From: Labrenzia sp. 011
GTDB taxonomy: Bacteria; Pseudomonadota; Alphaproteobacteria; Rhizobiales; Stappiaceae
DNA length: 64,000 nt
Reading direction: 5' to 3'
Assembly: GCF_003075075.1 (NCBI RefSeq)
Contig: NZ_QCYM01000011.1
Coordinates: 90,727 to 154,726 of the forward strand
Shown here one piece after another: positions 55,979-64,000 of the stretch; the first letter of the stretch is position 1, and each line of letters starts with the position of its first letter. Position numbers and translations under genes: made by a program. The notes beneath the pieces are model-generated. The model was not told the DNA's origin. It made no database searches and saw only the letters and a list, made by a program, of their open reading frames with translations.

Positions 55979-56992
55979 ATGGCCGCAGCGAAGAAAATAA
56001 ACCTCGCCCTTCAGGGCGGGGGTGCGCATGGCGCGTTTACATGGGGTGTCCTGGACTGGTTTCTGGAAGACAGCCGCTTTGTCATCGACGCCATAACGGG
56101 AACATCCGCGGGAGCGATGAACGGGGTTGTTCTGGTCAGCGGCATGGCGTCCGGCGGCGAGGACGGGGCGCGGGAGAGCCTGGAAAATTTCTGGCGCGAG
56201 GTCAGCAGCCATGCGCAGTTCAGTCCGATCCAGCGCTCTCCCCTGGATGTCCTCCTGGGGCAGTGGAGCCTCGATTTTTCGCCCAGCTATCTCTATTTCG
56301 ACGTGATGTCGCGATTTGCCTCTCCCTATGAACTCAATCCGTTCAACGTCAATCCCCTGCGCGACGTGGTGGCGAAGGTCGTCGATTTCGAGAAGGTGCA
56401 TTCCTGTCATGCGGTGAAACTGTTCATTTCCGCGACCAATGTCTTCACCGGGAAGATCAGGATCTTCACCCACAAGGAAGTGACCCTGGATGCGGTGATG
56501 GCCTCCGCCTGCCTGCCGCATCTCTATCAGGCGGTGGAAATTGACGGAGAGCCCTATTGGGACGGCGGCTACATGGGCAATCCGCCGCTTTATCCGCTGT
56601 TCTACGAAACAAGAACACCGGATGTGGTGCTGATCCAGATCAACCCTCTGGAGCGGCGCGAGGTGCCGAAGAGCGCGCGGGAAATTCTCAACCGGGTCAA
56701 CGAGATCAGCTTCAATTCGACCCTGCTGAGGGAGCTCCGGGCCATCGACTTCGTCACCCGTCTGGTCGAAGAGGGGAAACTGTCCAGGGACGACTACATG
56801 AAGGTGCATATGCACCGGATTTCCGCTGCCGAGCTCAATCCGCTGCAGGCCTCGTCGAAACTGAATGCGGAATGGGCCTTTCTGACCGAGCTGCGTGACA
56901 TCGGACGCAACACCGCCCGGGACTGGCTGGACCGTCACTACGACGACATCGGCGAGCGTTCCACGGTCGACCTGCGCAGCGAATTCTCCTGA
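55979..56992 (+). CDS. Patatin-like phospholipase/acyl hydrolase
   Basis: 337 aa. The oxyanion loop is GGGAHGAF, the nucleophile S43 in GTSAG and the catalytic Asp D195 in WDGGYMGN, so the Ser-Asp dyad is complete. No signal peptide is present. ATG 55979 has GGAGG upstream. Patatin family members act on lipids; beside bdhA it may act on PHB granules or membrane lipid, which is inference. Confidence 0.93.
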   Translation: MAAAKKINLALQGGGAHGAFTWGVLDWFLEDSRFVIDAITGTSAGAMNGVVLVSGMASGGEDGARESLENFWREVSSHAQFSPIQRSPLDVLLGQWSLDFSPSYLYFDVMSRFASPYELNPFNVNPLRDVVAKVVDFEKVHSCHAVKLFISATNVFTGKIRIFTHKEVTLDAVMASACLPHLYQAVEIDGEPYWDGGYMGNPPLYPLFYETRTPDVVLIQINPLERREVPKSAREILNRVNEISFNSTLLRELRAIDFVTRLVEEGKLSRDDYMKVHMHRISAAELNPLQASSKLNAEWAFLTELRDIGRNTARDWLDRHYDDIGERSTVDLRSEFS

Positions 56993-57182
56993 CGGCCGCG
57001 CCGGCGCGGTGGCGATCGCGTTAACCTTCCGTTAGCCGCGTTTGCAGGTGGCGTTGCAGATTGCAATGCAGGCTGGGGGCATGTTTTTTAACGAAATCAG
57101 CATGTTGTGGATTCCGCTTCTGTCCGGGCCAGATCTGGATGTTTTTCGCGAAAAACGGTTTGGCAAGGCTTTTGCGTTGGAA

Positions 57183-57198
57183 TTGGCACGCTGATTGT
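57183..57198 (+). promoter_or_regulatory. Sigma-54-like promoter element
   Basis: TTGGCACG-N4-TTGT, the same first octamer and spacing as the glnK promoter at 25680, one base off the consensus at the end. A transcript from it would start near 57209, directly before the large hairpin. Confidence 0.45.
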
Positions 57199-57228
57199 CA
57201 GGTAGTGCGTCGTCAGCGAAAAGTGGAT

Positions 57229-57266
57229 GGAAGAAGCGGGCAAATGCGACCCCGCCCGCTTCTTCC
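57229..57266 (+). terminator. 13-bp perfect hairpin in the intergenic region
   Basis: Stem GGAAGAAGCGGGC / GCCCGCTTCTTCC with a 12-nt loop, followed by TTCC rather than a T-run. It could terminate the bdhA-patatin transcript or a short RNA from the upstream sigma-54-like site, or mark a structured leader. Confidence 0.5.
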
Positions 57267-57590
57267 TTCCCACATCTTCCGGCAGGGGCCGCCTCCGGCA
57301 TGTGCGATGCCCGCACAATCCCCGGCAGATTTCCCGATATTTTCATGTAAATTCGATTTTCGGACGGGAACTGTCCTTAAATTGCCGGCTTGATGACCTA
57401 TTTCCTGCTTGTCGGGACAGCCCCTGTGGTGTTGCCGGCGGTTGATTTGTGACTGCCATGTGGAGCATCCTGCGTTCGTGCGAATACAGGCAGAATGTTT
57501 CAACACTTTGAGAACGATCGGGTTTTCTGCTTTGTGCCGGTTCGGACGGACGCGGGCCGGTCTTGATGGTTACGGGAAAAGGGATTTGCG

Positions 57591-58436
57591 ATGAGCGACA
57601 GGATGACCCGGTTTCTGGCAGGTTGCCTCGGCGCGCTGACGGTCGCGGCCTGTTCGGGAGGCGCCTTTGCGGTCGAAGCCCTGGCAGCGAGCGACAAGGC
57701 GCGGATTGCCGAGATCACCGCTCAGGGGGGATGCCCGCGCTGCGATCTGAAACTTGCCGAGCTTCGGGGCATCTCGATGGAGAATGCCGATTTCGACCGG
57801 GCGATCCTGCGGGAGGTGGATCTGAAGGAAGCCGTGCTTCCGAATGGAAATTTCCGCAGGGCCGATTTCCGGCGGACGGAGGCCGAGCGCTCGGATTTCT
57901 CCGGGTCGGATTTTTCCAATGCCAGCATGCGGTCGGTCGACCTGGAAAAGTCGAACCTCACCGGGGCCAATCTGCAGGACGTCGACCTGCGGGAATCGGA
58001 CATGAATTCCAGCATCGTTTCGGGCGCGAATTTCGACGGAGCGGACCTCAGAAATGTCACCCTGATCCGTTCCATCGGACATGGGGCAACCTTCAGGGGG
58101 GCGAAGATGGACGGGGCCAATCTTGAACGTGCCGATCTGCGCGACACGAATTTTCAGAATGCCCGCCTCCGCCAGGCAAAGCTCGACCGCATCAGCGCGA
58201 AAAACGCCGATTTCTCCGGTGCCGATCTGTCAGGTGTCAGGCTGGTCAGTTCCGATCTGAGCGGCGCAAATCTGACCGATGTGGATTTCGACGGTGCCCT
58301 GCTGCGCCGGACACGTCTGCCGGGCGCCGATCTGACGGGCGCCAAAAATCTGGATCCGAGCCGGATCCTGGGGGCCTGCGGCGACGAGGCCACCAAACTT
58401 CCGAGCGGCATAGAGCTGGCCACCTGCACCTACTGA
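57591..58436 (+). CDS. Secreted pentapeptide-repeat protein
   Basis: 281 aa. A signal peptide covers residues 1-27 or so (ACSGGAFAVEA), followed by a CPRC motif (GGCPRCDLKLAELRG) and about 33 pentapeptide units of the A(D/N)LXX type from residue 55 to 260 that build a right-handed quadrilateral helix. The C-terminal segment has two more Cys (ILGACGDEA, ATCTY). Periplasmic or surface structural protein; partner unknown. Weak ribosome-binding site AAAAGGG. Confidence 0.9.
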   Translation: MSDRMTRFLAGCLGALTVAACSGGAFAVEALAASDKARIAEITAQGGCPRCDLKLAELRGISMENADFDRAILREVDLKEAVLPNGNFRRADFRRTEAERSDFSGSDFSNASMRSVDLEKSNLTGANLQDVDLRESDMNSSIVSGANFDGADLRNVTLIRSIGHGATFRGAKMDGANLERADLRDTNFQNARLRQAKLDRISAKNADFSGADLSGVRLVSSDLSGANLTDVDFDGALLRRTRLPGADLTGAKNLDPSRILGACGDEATKLPSGIELATCTY

Positions 58437-58748
58437 CGGCCGGGGCGAACGCGGTGGATTGAAGGGACGGTTCTGAACGGGCCATGCTGCCGGTCATCTT
58501 GCGCCTGGACAGGGTCTGCCCCATCCGTGCGGGCGGGACGCGCGTGTCAGGTTCAAGCTTTCCGGGAACGGCCTGCGGAAGCCTTTCCCGTCACTTCAAA
58601 ACCTGTCTGGAACCGTGAGGAACCCTGTTGCCGGTCTGGAGCCAGTCGCGCTGAATTGAATTCAGGAAATCGCCCGAACGCATTTGTGATGCAAAGACTG
58701 CCTCGGCGTCTTCCTGAAGTCATGAATCCGATTGAACGCGACGCGCTC
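58437..58748. other. 312-bp convergent spacer, nothing found but one small palindrome
   Basis: Between the ends of the pentapeptide and MipA genes. It has no frame with a ribosome-binding site and no strong terminator. A 15-bp palindrome CTGAATT-G-AATTCAG lies at 58651-58665. Confidence 0.5.
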
Positions 58749-59564
58749 CTAGAACAGGTCGAATGCGAAGCGGTAGCTGACCCCGACGCCAAGACTGAAC
58801 TGGTCCTTGCTGCCGCCTTCGGCAATTGGGCTGTCGGCGGCGTCGCCGACCAGCCGGTCGTAGCCGCCCTGAAGGTGAAGGCGGACATCGTCGTTCCAGT
58901 CGTAGCTGGCACGGGCCGCCAGGCCGAGGCTCTTGAAACCGGCGCTGGGGCTGTAGGCGGTCAGGCGTCCGCCGCTGTTGGCGGCTTCAGAGGCACTGAC
59001 ACCGAAATAGGTGTCCATGTAATCCTCGGAGGCAAAATCGGCACGCGGACCGAAACTGACTTCCCATTTTTCGCTCGGATAGATGATCCCGTCGAGACCG
59101 ACCATCCCGACCTGGCCGGTATGGCCGTTGATCCCCTGGCGCAATTCGGCGAAGGCGCGGAAATGATTGGTCCGGAAGCCGCCGCCAAGCCCGAGCTCAA
59201 GCGCCCAGTCGACGGTTTTGGTTCCCGTCAGGTCCGAGCTGTCGCTGGCCTTGCGTTCGCCGATGTAATTGAATGAGGGGTAGAAGAAGACGCCGCTCTT
59301 GCGCCGTCCGTCAACGACCTGACCGAGACCCGGCACGTAGAACCGGCCCACGGCGATGATCGGGAAAGGATAGACCAGATAGCTGTCCGCAGCTTCGTAC
59401 CGCGGCTTGGCGATGGCGCCGATGCCGAGATCGATCACAAACTGCTTGCTTGCATCCTGAGAGGAGACCTGGCCGCTTTCCGCCAGAGCGCCTCCAGACA
59501 CGGCGCTCAGTGAAAGGGCCAGCGCGACGCGAGACAACAGCTTCATCATAAAGGTCATATCCAT
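58749..59564 (-). CDS. MipA/OmpV family outer-membrane protein
   Basis: 271 aa. A signal peptide (LALSLSAVSGGALAE) precedes a beta-barrel of the MipA/OmpV type: IDLGIGAIAKPRYEAADSY near the start, FRTNHFRAFAELRQGINGHTG split in the middle, and ending VSYRFAFDLF with the C-terminal Phe of outer-membrane proteins. The start is ATG 59564 or 59549; both keep the signal peptide. Family members are scaffold or adaptation proteins of the outer membrane. Confidence 0.9.
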   Translation of the reverse strand: MDMTFMMKLLSRVALALSLSAVSGGALAESGQVSSQDASKQFVIDLGIGAIAKPRYEAADSYLVYPFPIIAVGRFYVPGLGQVVDGRRKSGVFFYPSFNYIGERKASDSSDLTGTKTVDWALELGLGGGFRTNHFRAFAELRQGINGHTGQVGMVGLDGIIYPSEKWEVSFGPRADFASEDYMDTYFGVSASEAANSGGRLTAYSPSAGFKSLGLAARASYDWNDDVRLHLQGGYDRLVGDAADSPIAEGGSKDQFSLGVGVSYRFAFDLF

Positions 59565-59781
59565 TGGAGATCCGAGTGGAGGGACGATAGCACGACTAAG
59601 GGTTATAAAAAGCCTAAGGAACGAGGGTTTTGTGAAACTGTTGCATTTGGGCATCTGTGACCGGTCCGGAGAAAACCGCGCTGCAAACAAATCCGCGTTG
59701 CGAGGTGCCGCGTCTTGCAGCTTTTCCGTCTTGCCGCTACATGAGGTTCAAGACAGATCCTGAACGGCAACGGACGAGACC

Positions 59782-60078
59782 ATGACAGCCCTTTTCAACG
59801 TCATTCTTATCGCACTGGAACTCTACACCTACGTGATCATTGCCTCTGCGATCTTCTCGTGGCTCTTCGCCTTTAATATCGTCAATTCCAACAATCAGGT
59901 CATCAACAGCATCGGCCGGGTGCTCTATAATCTGACGGAGCCTGCGCTGCGGCCCATACGCCGCTTCCTGCCGGATCTGGGCGGCGTCGACATTTCCCCG
60001 GTGATCCTGCTGCTGCTCATCATTTTCATCCGTCAGATCATCATCATCAATCTCATGCCGCTGTTTCGCGGATACTGA
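59782..60078 (+). CDS. YggT family membrane protein
   Basis: 98 aa with two membrane helices ([20 protein letters not shown], and [19 protein letters not shown]) around a loop with [21 protein letters not shown], the YggT signature. It is linked to envelope or division-related complexes in bacteria and plastids; the exact function is unknown. Single gene. Confidence 0.93.
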   Translation: MTALFNVILIALELYTYVIIASAIFSWLFAFNIVNSNNQVINSIGRVLYNLTEPALRPIRRFLPDLGGVDISPVILLLLIIFIRQIIIINLMPLFRGY

Positions 60079-60386
60079 TCTTCTGAAAATTCGGGGATGA
60101 ACCTGTCCGGACCGGATGGCCCGGGCACAGACTGCTGGCGAGCCCGCTGTCCACCGGCTCCGGCAGGTGGGATGCAGGTCGAGCCCCGATCCGGAATCCG
60201 GACATATTTCGCGCCGCCGTCGCATATTGATCCTGATCAGGCGGTAACCCGGCAGTTTGGCGCTCGCATGCGCTCGCGCTGAAGTCTGGAGTCGCGTTTA
60301 CGCGATGACGCTTCGCACCACGCAGCCCGGACTGCCGACAGCGGGTTTGTCGGCAGACTGAAACTCAAGCAATCTGGTCCGTAACC
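60079..60386. other. 308-bp spacer with one hairpin
   Basis: No gene is supported. A perfect 9-bp hairpin CTGCCGACA / TGTCGGCAG with a 7-nt loop lies at 60332-60356, 31 bp beyond the stop of the minus-strand Trm112 gene, where it may end that transcript although no T-run follows. Confidence 0.5.
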
Positions 60387-60578
60387 CTAATCTTCCAGCT
60401 TGCGGGCCTCGTCCGGCAGCATGATGGGGATGCCGTTGCGGATCGGATAGGCGAGGCGCGCCGAGCGGGAAATCAGTTCCTGCTTCTGGGCATCATATTC
60501 AAGCGTCGATTTGGTCAGCGGGCACACGAGAAGCTCCAGAAGCTTCCGGTCAACGGGGCGTTCCGCGGTTTCGGTCAT
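60387..60578 (-). CDS. Trm112 family zinc-ribbon-like small protein
   Basis: 63 aa. [17 protein letters not shown] and [21 protein letters not shown] match the Trm112/YcaR family, in which the protein activates methyltransferases or acts as a small folding adaptor. Only one Cys remains, so metal binding is unlikely, as in other bacterial members. It follows the LON-domain gene by 81 bp. Confidence 0.92.
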   Translation of the reverse strand: MTETAERPVDRKLLELLVCPLTKSTLEYDAQKQELISRSARLAYPIRNGIPIMLPDEARKLED

Positions 60579-60659
60579 GGGATCGGTCTTTCTGTCCTGA
60601 TGGTGCCTGAACACTCCTCCGTCTCCCGGACCCGGAGATGCGGCAGGAGGTCCGGTGGC

Positions 60660-61340
60660 CTACTGCAATGTGGTGCCGCCATCGTTCTGCGATCTGGCGA
60701 GATCCATTTCGGTGATGGCGATCAGCGTTTCGGCGCGGGTCTTCAGGTCGCGCGCTTCCAGCAGGGCCTGTTTTTCCTGGGGGCCGTAGGGGCACATCAT
60801 GCAGAGCGCGTTCACCAGAACTTCGGTTTCGGCTTCCGAAACGCTGCGCCAGTCGGCTTCCAGATTGTTGGCGTCCAGATAGGCGCGCAATGTCTTCAAA
60901 AGGCCGTGCCGGTCGACGTCCTCTTCGCCTTCGCCGCATTTGAGATCATGGGCGAAGGGGGCGAAGTCGCATTCCACCTGGCGGAAGCCGGAATAGGAGC
61001 CCAGTTCCTTGCCGAGGGCGAAGCGGGTGATGCCCTGAAGGGTGATCAGATAGCGCCCGTCTCCGGTCTCCTGAAAGCTCGTCAGGCGGCCGACGCATCC
61101 CACGTTCGCCAGTGCCGGATTGTCCTCGTCGTCGTCGGTGTCGTGGTCCGGCGACGGCTGAACCATGCCGATCAGCCTGTTGCCCGCCAGGGCCGCATCG
61201 ACCATGTCGATGTAGCGCTGCTCGAAAATGTTCAGCGGCAACTGGGTTCTGGGAAGAAGCAGGGCGCCGGGCAGAGGAAACACGGGCAGAATCGGCGGCA
61301 GATCCGCGATCGTTTCGTAAATGGCATTTCCCGCCTGCAT
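60660..61340 (-). CDS. LON peptidase N-terminal (substrate-binding) domain protein
   Basis: 226 aa with only the substrate-binding half of Lon: LPVFPLPGALLLPRTQLPLNIFEQRYI split at the start, then GCVGRLTSFQETGDGRYLITL and RFALGKE. No ATPase or protease part is present. ATG 61340 follows AAGGCGGG. It lies downstream of the thioredoxin-TPR gene, an arrangement conserved in alphaproteobacteria, which suggests a protein quality-control role. Confidence 0.92.
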   Translation of the reverse strand: MQAGNAIYETIADLPPILPVFPLPGALLLPRTQLPLNIFEQRYIDMVDAALAGNRLIGMVQPSPDHDTDDDEDNPALANVGCVGRLTSFQETGDGRYLITLQGITRFALGKELGSYSGFRQVECDFAPFAHDLKCGEGEEDVDRHGLLKTLRAYLDANNLEADWRSVSEAETEVLVNALCMMCPYGPQEKQALLEARDLKTRAETLIAITEMDLARSQNDGGTTLQ

Positions 61341-61441
61341 GTTCCCGCCTTCTGTCGTTGGTCCTACCGGAATCGGCGCGCTGTGCGCCGCCGGGCGCAC
61401 AACGCCATCCGAATCCTAATGTGTGGCGTGATCGGCAATCG

Positions 61442-62437
61442 TCAAGAAAACAGCACCGCAGAAAGGCGGCGCCGTCCATAGGCGCTTGCCGGATCCTTGA
61501 AGCCCCAGGCCTCGAAGAACTGCAGAAGCTGCTTGCGGGCGCCGTCCTCGTTCCACTCCCTGTCGCGGCGGACGATCTCGATCAGCTGGTCGACGGCGCC
61601 GTTCTTGTCGCCCTTGCCGTTCAGTCCGAGGGCCAGATCGAACCGGGCCTGCAGGTTCAGAGGATCTTTCTCGATGCGGTCCTGCAGATCGGCCAGATCG
61701 CCGAGAGAGGCCGCCTGTTCGGCCAGCTCGAGCGCGGTCCTTGCAGCGACATATGCCTCGTCGGAGCGTTTCTCCTCCGGCACGAGGTCAAGCGCCTGGG
61801 CGGCGCGCTCCGGTTCTCCGGCCGCGAGATAGCATTGGGCAAGACCGGCGATGGCCTTGGCGTTGTCCGGTTCCATCTGCATGACGGCACCGAAGTGCTG
61901 GGCGGCCTGGCCGAAATCACCGGCTGCAAGCAGCTCTTCGGCCTGCTCGAGATGCACGTCCGCCTGGTTTGCCGGGGCCGGGCCGGCGACCTTTTCGATG
62001 AAGGCCTTGACCTGGCTTTCCTGCTGGGCGCCCATGAAGCCGTCGACCGGCTGGCCGTCCTTGAAGGCGACCACGGCGGGAATCGACTGGATCCCCATCT
62101 GTCCCGGGATCTCCGGGTTTTCGTCGATATTCATCTTGGCGAGCCTGACCCGGCCGCCGGCGGCCTTCACGGCGGCCTCGATGATCGGCGTCAGCTGCTT
62201 GCAGGGGCCGCACCAGGGAGCCCAGAAATCCACCAGTACGGTCTGATGACGGGAGGCTTCCATCACGTCCGCCATGAAGGTCTGAGTGGTGACATCGAAA
62301 ACCAGATCGCCGCCGGCGGGAGCGCCGCCGGCGCCGGCCGCAGCCTGACCGTCCGTCTGACCTGCGTAGCCGCCGCCCATGCTGCCACCGAACCCGCCGC
62401 CGATCTGGCCGCCCATGGTGTAATTGCCGTTGCTCAT
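61442..62437 (-). CDS. cnoX: Thioredoxin-TPR protein (CnoX/YbbN type)
   Basis: 331 aa. A Gly-rich lead (residues 1-45), a thioredoxin domain with C76-GP-C79 (WAPWCGPCKQ) and the cis-Pro loop QSIPAVVAF, then a TPR region (LEQAEELLAAGDFGQAAQHF and on) typical of the co-chaperone CnoX. It retains both active-site Cys, unlike E. coli CnoX, so redox activity is possible. It is followed by the LON-domain and Trm112 genes in one direction. Confidence 0.92.
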   Translation of the reverse strand: MSNGNYTMGGQIGGGFGGSMGGGYAGQTDGQAAAGAGGAPAGGDLVFDVTTQTFMADVMEASRHQTVLVDFWAPWCGPCKQLTPIIEAAVKAAGGRVRLAKMNIDENPEIPGQMGIQSIPAVVAFKDGQPVDGFMGAQQESQVKAFIEKVAGPAPANQADVHLEQAEELLAAGDFGQAAQHFGAVMQMEPDNAKAIAGLAQCYLAAGEPERAAQALDLVPEEKRSDEAYVAARTALELAEQAASLGDLADLQDRIEKDPLNLQARFDLALGLNGKGDKNGAVDQLIEIVRRDREWNEDGARKQLLQFFEAWGFKDPASAYGRRRLSAVLFS

Positions 62438-62577
62438 CTGTCCGCCTCGTTTCTACGGTCCGCGTCTGGCGCGCCCGGACCTAAAGTGGTGACCGTCAAA
62501 GGGTCGAATTTGCTCATAACATGGAGCCGAAGCGCCCGAATTACAAACGCCTGCCGGGTACGCTTCAGGGCCGTAAG

Positions 62578-63099
62578 CTAAAGTCCCGCCGCCACGGCCT
62601 CGTCGCTGACCGCGAGGATGCGGGCGGAGTGACCGCAGGCGCCGGCGAATTTCATCAGATCGTCCGCTCGAATGGATGTCGTGGCATCATTCTTGAGCGG
62701 ATGAAAGTTCAGGACATTGTGCTGCATCATTGCAGCGTCGAACACGGGGGTAACCCTCTGTGCTTCCCGGTCGTTGATCAGGGAGAAGGGCGTCACCGAT
62801 CCCGGTTCCACGCCCAGCACCTCCATGAGAAGATCCGCATTGCCGAAGGACACCCGTCCCTGCGCGCCGATGGTCTGATGGATCTTCTTCAGGTCGATCT
62901 GTGCGTCGTGCAGCGCCACGACCAGGAACAGGCGGCCCTTCTTGTCCTTCACGAACAGGTTCTTGGTGTGGCCGCCGGGGATGCGTTCATGCAATCCGCC
63001 CGATTCCGCCACGGTGAAGACCGGTTCGTGATCGACCGTGGTCACATCGATATCGAGGGTTTTCAGGAAGGCCATCAGATCGTCACGGCTTGCCGGCAT
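62578..63099 (-). CDS. proX: Prolyl-tRNA editing protein (YbaK/ProX family)
   Basis: 173 aa freestanding editing domain that hydrolyses mischarged Ala-tRNA-Pro or Cys-tRNA-Pro. It has VDHEPVFTVAES near the start, GGHTKNLFVKDKKGRLFLV with the conserved Lys, and FGNADLLMEVLGVEPGSVTPFSL in the second half. It is the first gene upstream of cnoX on the same strand, 140 bp away. Confidence 0.92.
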   Translation of the reverse strand: MPASRDDLMAFLKTLDIDVTTVDHEPVFTVAESGGLHERIPGGHTKNLFVKDKKGRLFLVVALHDAQIDLKKIHQTIGAQGRVSFGNADLLMEVLGVEPGSVTPFSLINDREAQRVTPVFDAAMMQHNVLNFHPLKNDATTSIRADDLMKFAGACGHSARILAVSDEAVAAGL

Positions 63100-63437
63100 G
63101 CAGTTTCCCCAGGTTTCAACGGGTCCGGGAAGCGTTCCTGTCCGGCCCGGGGGCCGCAGGATGCTCCCGTCATTCCTGATCGGTCGCGTTTCGTGCTCTC
63201 ATGTGACTTGACATGAAGACAGGGTGATCTAGCGCGTTTCCATATTCCGCGACAAGAGTGAATTGCCGTACTACGGTGCTGAATTCCGTAGTTTTTCCCG
63301 GCAGATGAACACAGGAAATCCACAAAAAGACGGCTTGAAAAAAATCTGCAGATTCGGTGTTGCAATCCGTCCCGGCTTGGTTCATATACAGCGCCACCGA
63401 AGCCGGGGCGGCACTGCCCAGGCGCTCAGGTCGCTGT
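63100..63437. other. 338-bp region between proX and tRNA-Gly
   Basis: No gene is supported. It becomes AT-richer toward 63360. A possible tRNA promoter is TTGCAA (63360-63365) with TATACA (63385-63390), spacing 19, 47 bp before the tRNA; this is weak. A TTGACA at 63211-63216 without a good partner is also seen. Confidence 0.4.
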
Positions 63438-63512
63438 GCGGGCGTAGCTCAGGGGTAGAGCACAACCTTGCCAAGGTTGGGGTCGTGGGTTCGAATCCCA
63501 TCGCCCGCTCCA
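63438..63512 (+). tRNA. tRNA-Gly (anticodon GCC)
   Basis: 75 nt with encoded CCA (63510-63512). The acceptor stem GCGGGCG (63438-63444) pairs with CGCCCGC (63502-63508). The D-arm is AGCTC-AGGGGTA-GAGC, the anticodon stem CAACC-TTGCCAA-GGTTG with anticodon GCC (63470-63472), and the T-arm GTGGG-TTCGAAT-CCCAT. Gly tRNAs are common integration sites, and base composition changes directly after this one. Confidence 0.97.
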
Positions 63513-63515
63513 AAT

Positions 63516-63563
63516 TCTAGACAACAAAAGCCGTGGTTCGCCGCGGCTTTTTGTTTGTCTAGA
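63516..63563 (+). terminator. Long hairpin terminator behind tRNA-Gly
   Basis: Core stem AAAGCCGTGG / CCGCGGCTTT with a TTCG loop (63527-63550) and a T-rich tail. It is extended by TCTAGACAA (63516-63524) pairing with TTGTCTAGA (63555-63563), with a small internal mismatch. This gives a palindrome of nearly 48 bp. Confidence 0.85.
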
Positions 63564-63581
63564 AGGTTGAATTCATATTGA

Positions 63582-64000
63582 ATGCATAAAATTGTTCGTG
63601 CCTCGGTGGGGGCTCCGTTTTCAATGTTATGGGATTCAATTCGCGTAAATATGGACGAATATTTAAGCCATAGCGACCTTTCAGCTGACCAAAAACTAAA
63701 GCTGCTTGAAGATTTTTTGGTTGGTCACTCGAATAACGATTTTGAGAACTTTGAGCAACGGATCAGTCACTTTTGTCCCTTTGAAGCTATTGGAATGGTT
63801 CGTCAGGAAATTCGACATTCCAACTTCCTGAGTTTTATACTTGATCCAAATAATTCCCACCCATTTGGGGATCGTCTGCTTAAGACCTGATTGCTTGAAG
63901 TCGCCTCCCAAGCAGGGATTGGCCAGTTTTCTCTCAAGCCACTGGATGTTCACTTTCTTGATTGCGGAAACGCCATACTTTTGCGTGAACGTGCCAATAT
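63582..64000 (+). pseudogene. PD-(D/E)XK nuclease-like gene interrupted by an in-frame TGA, cut by window edge
   Basis: The frame reads LLEDFLVGHSNNDFENFEQR, then GMVRQEIRHSNFLSFILDPN and HPFGDRLLKT, and stops at TGA (63888-63890). The same frame continues at once with LLEVASQAGIGQFSLKPLDV and ends LRERAN at the window edge. Before and after the stop the text fits the start of PDDEXK_4-type nuclease family proteins (EIRHSNFL..LLDP..G.FLK..). Possible starts are ATG 63582, 63624 or 63651. Codon use is AT-rich, unlike the rest of the window, in keeping with recent transfer at the tRNA. It may be a nonsense-broken gene, a suppressed stop or a sequencing error. Confidence 0.7.

Larger units (their letters stand above)
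56993..57590. other. 598-bp intergenic region with promoter-like and hairpin elements
   Basis: No protein-coding gene is supported. It is less GC-rich than its neighbours and contains a sigma-54-like site (57183-57198) and a 13-bp hairpin (57229-57266) 30 nt further on. The rest, up to the pentapeptide gene, shows no structure that I could name. A small RNA gene or a long regulated leader is possible. Confidence 0.5.

Overview
The window is about 64 kb of GC-rich chromosomal DNA from an alphaproteobacterium. Several features point to Hyphomicrobiales, and the Stappiaceae (Roseibium/Labrenzia/Stappia) seem the best fit: a TRAP transporter with a divergent MocR regulator, glnK-amtB behind a sigma-54 promoter, a ccmABCDG run, the aconitase AcnA, and single-copy DUF1223, DUF2794, DUF2092 and MipA-type proteins. 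The family assignment is inference from gene content and was not checked by a search. Gene order is compact, strands alternate often, and most genes are housekeeping or envelope genes.

Layout. 1-3.7 kb: TRAP transporter (dctM partial, dctQ, dctP) and a divergent MocR regulator with three matching operator-like motifs between them. 4.1-8.4 kb: DUF2794 protein, subtilase autotransporter, Bax-inhibitor-1 family protein and an unknown secreted protein. 8.6-12.6 kb: ybbP-ybbA and the divergent esterase tesA. 12.7-25.4 kb: mixed single genes (tas, thpR, a glycosyltransferase, alkA, gluQ, an AEC carrier, a soluble hybrid kinase, a PAP2 enzyme, a low-molecular-weight phosphatase, phhB, tusA, a family 3 binding protein, DUF924). 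25.7-27.6 kb: sigma-54 promoter, glnK, amtB, terminator. 27.8-30.3 kb: a HAD phosphatase, an orphan UgpE-like permease and a CDF exporter. 30.5-34.4 kb: DUF1223 and the ccm genes. 35.5-41.7 kb: a tightly overlapping six-gene MoxR operon. 42.2-44.8 kb: acnA. 45.1-48.5 kb: a secreted protein, a DUF2235 hydrolase with a LecA-like C-terminal domain, and a membrane protein.

48.7-50.6 kb: two secreted-protein genes (DUF2092 and an Asn/Gly-rich protein) sit between two diverged, oppositely oriented copies of one repeat. This is the most unusual non-genic structure here. 50.9-57.0 kb: DUF429, pdxY, ispG, a membrane protein, bdhA and a patatin. 57.0-57.6 kb: an intergenic stretch with a second sigma-54-like promoter followed by a 13-bp hairpin. 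57.6-63.1 kb: a pentapeptide protein, MipA, YggT, and the run proX, cnoX-type trxA, LON-domain gene, trm112. 63.4 kb: tRNA-Gly(GCC), after which the DNA turns AT-rich and begins a PD-(D/E)XK nuclease-like gene broken by an in-frame TGA. This looks like the edge of a genomic island.

Functional links. GlnK and AmtB form the nitrogen-sensing and ammonium-uptake pair. CcmABCD(G) carry heme and reductant for cytochrome c maturation, with ccmE/F/H lying elsewhere. The MoxR operon looks like an ATPase with membrane and von Willebrand-like partners of unknown purpose. bdhA beside a patatin suggests ketone body or PHB metabolism.
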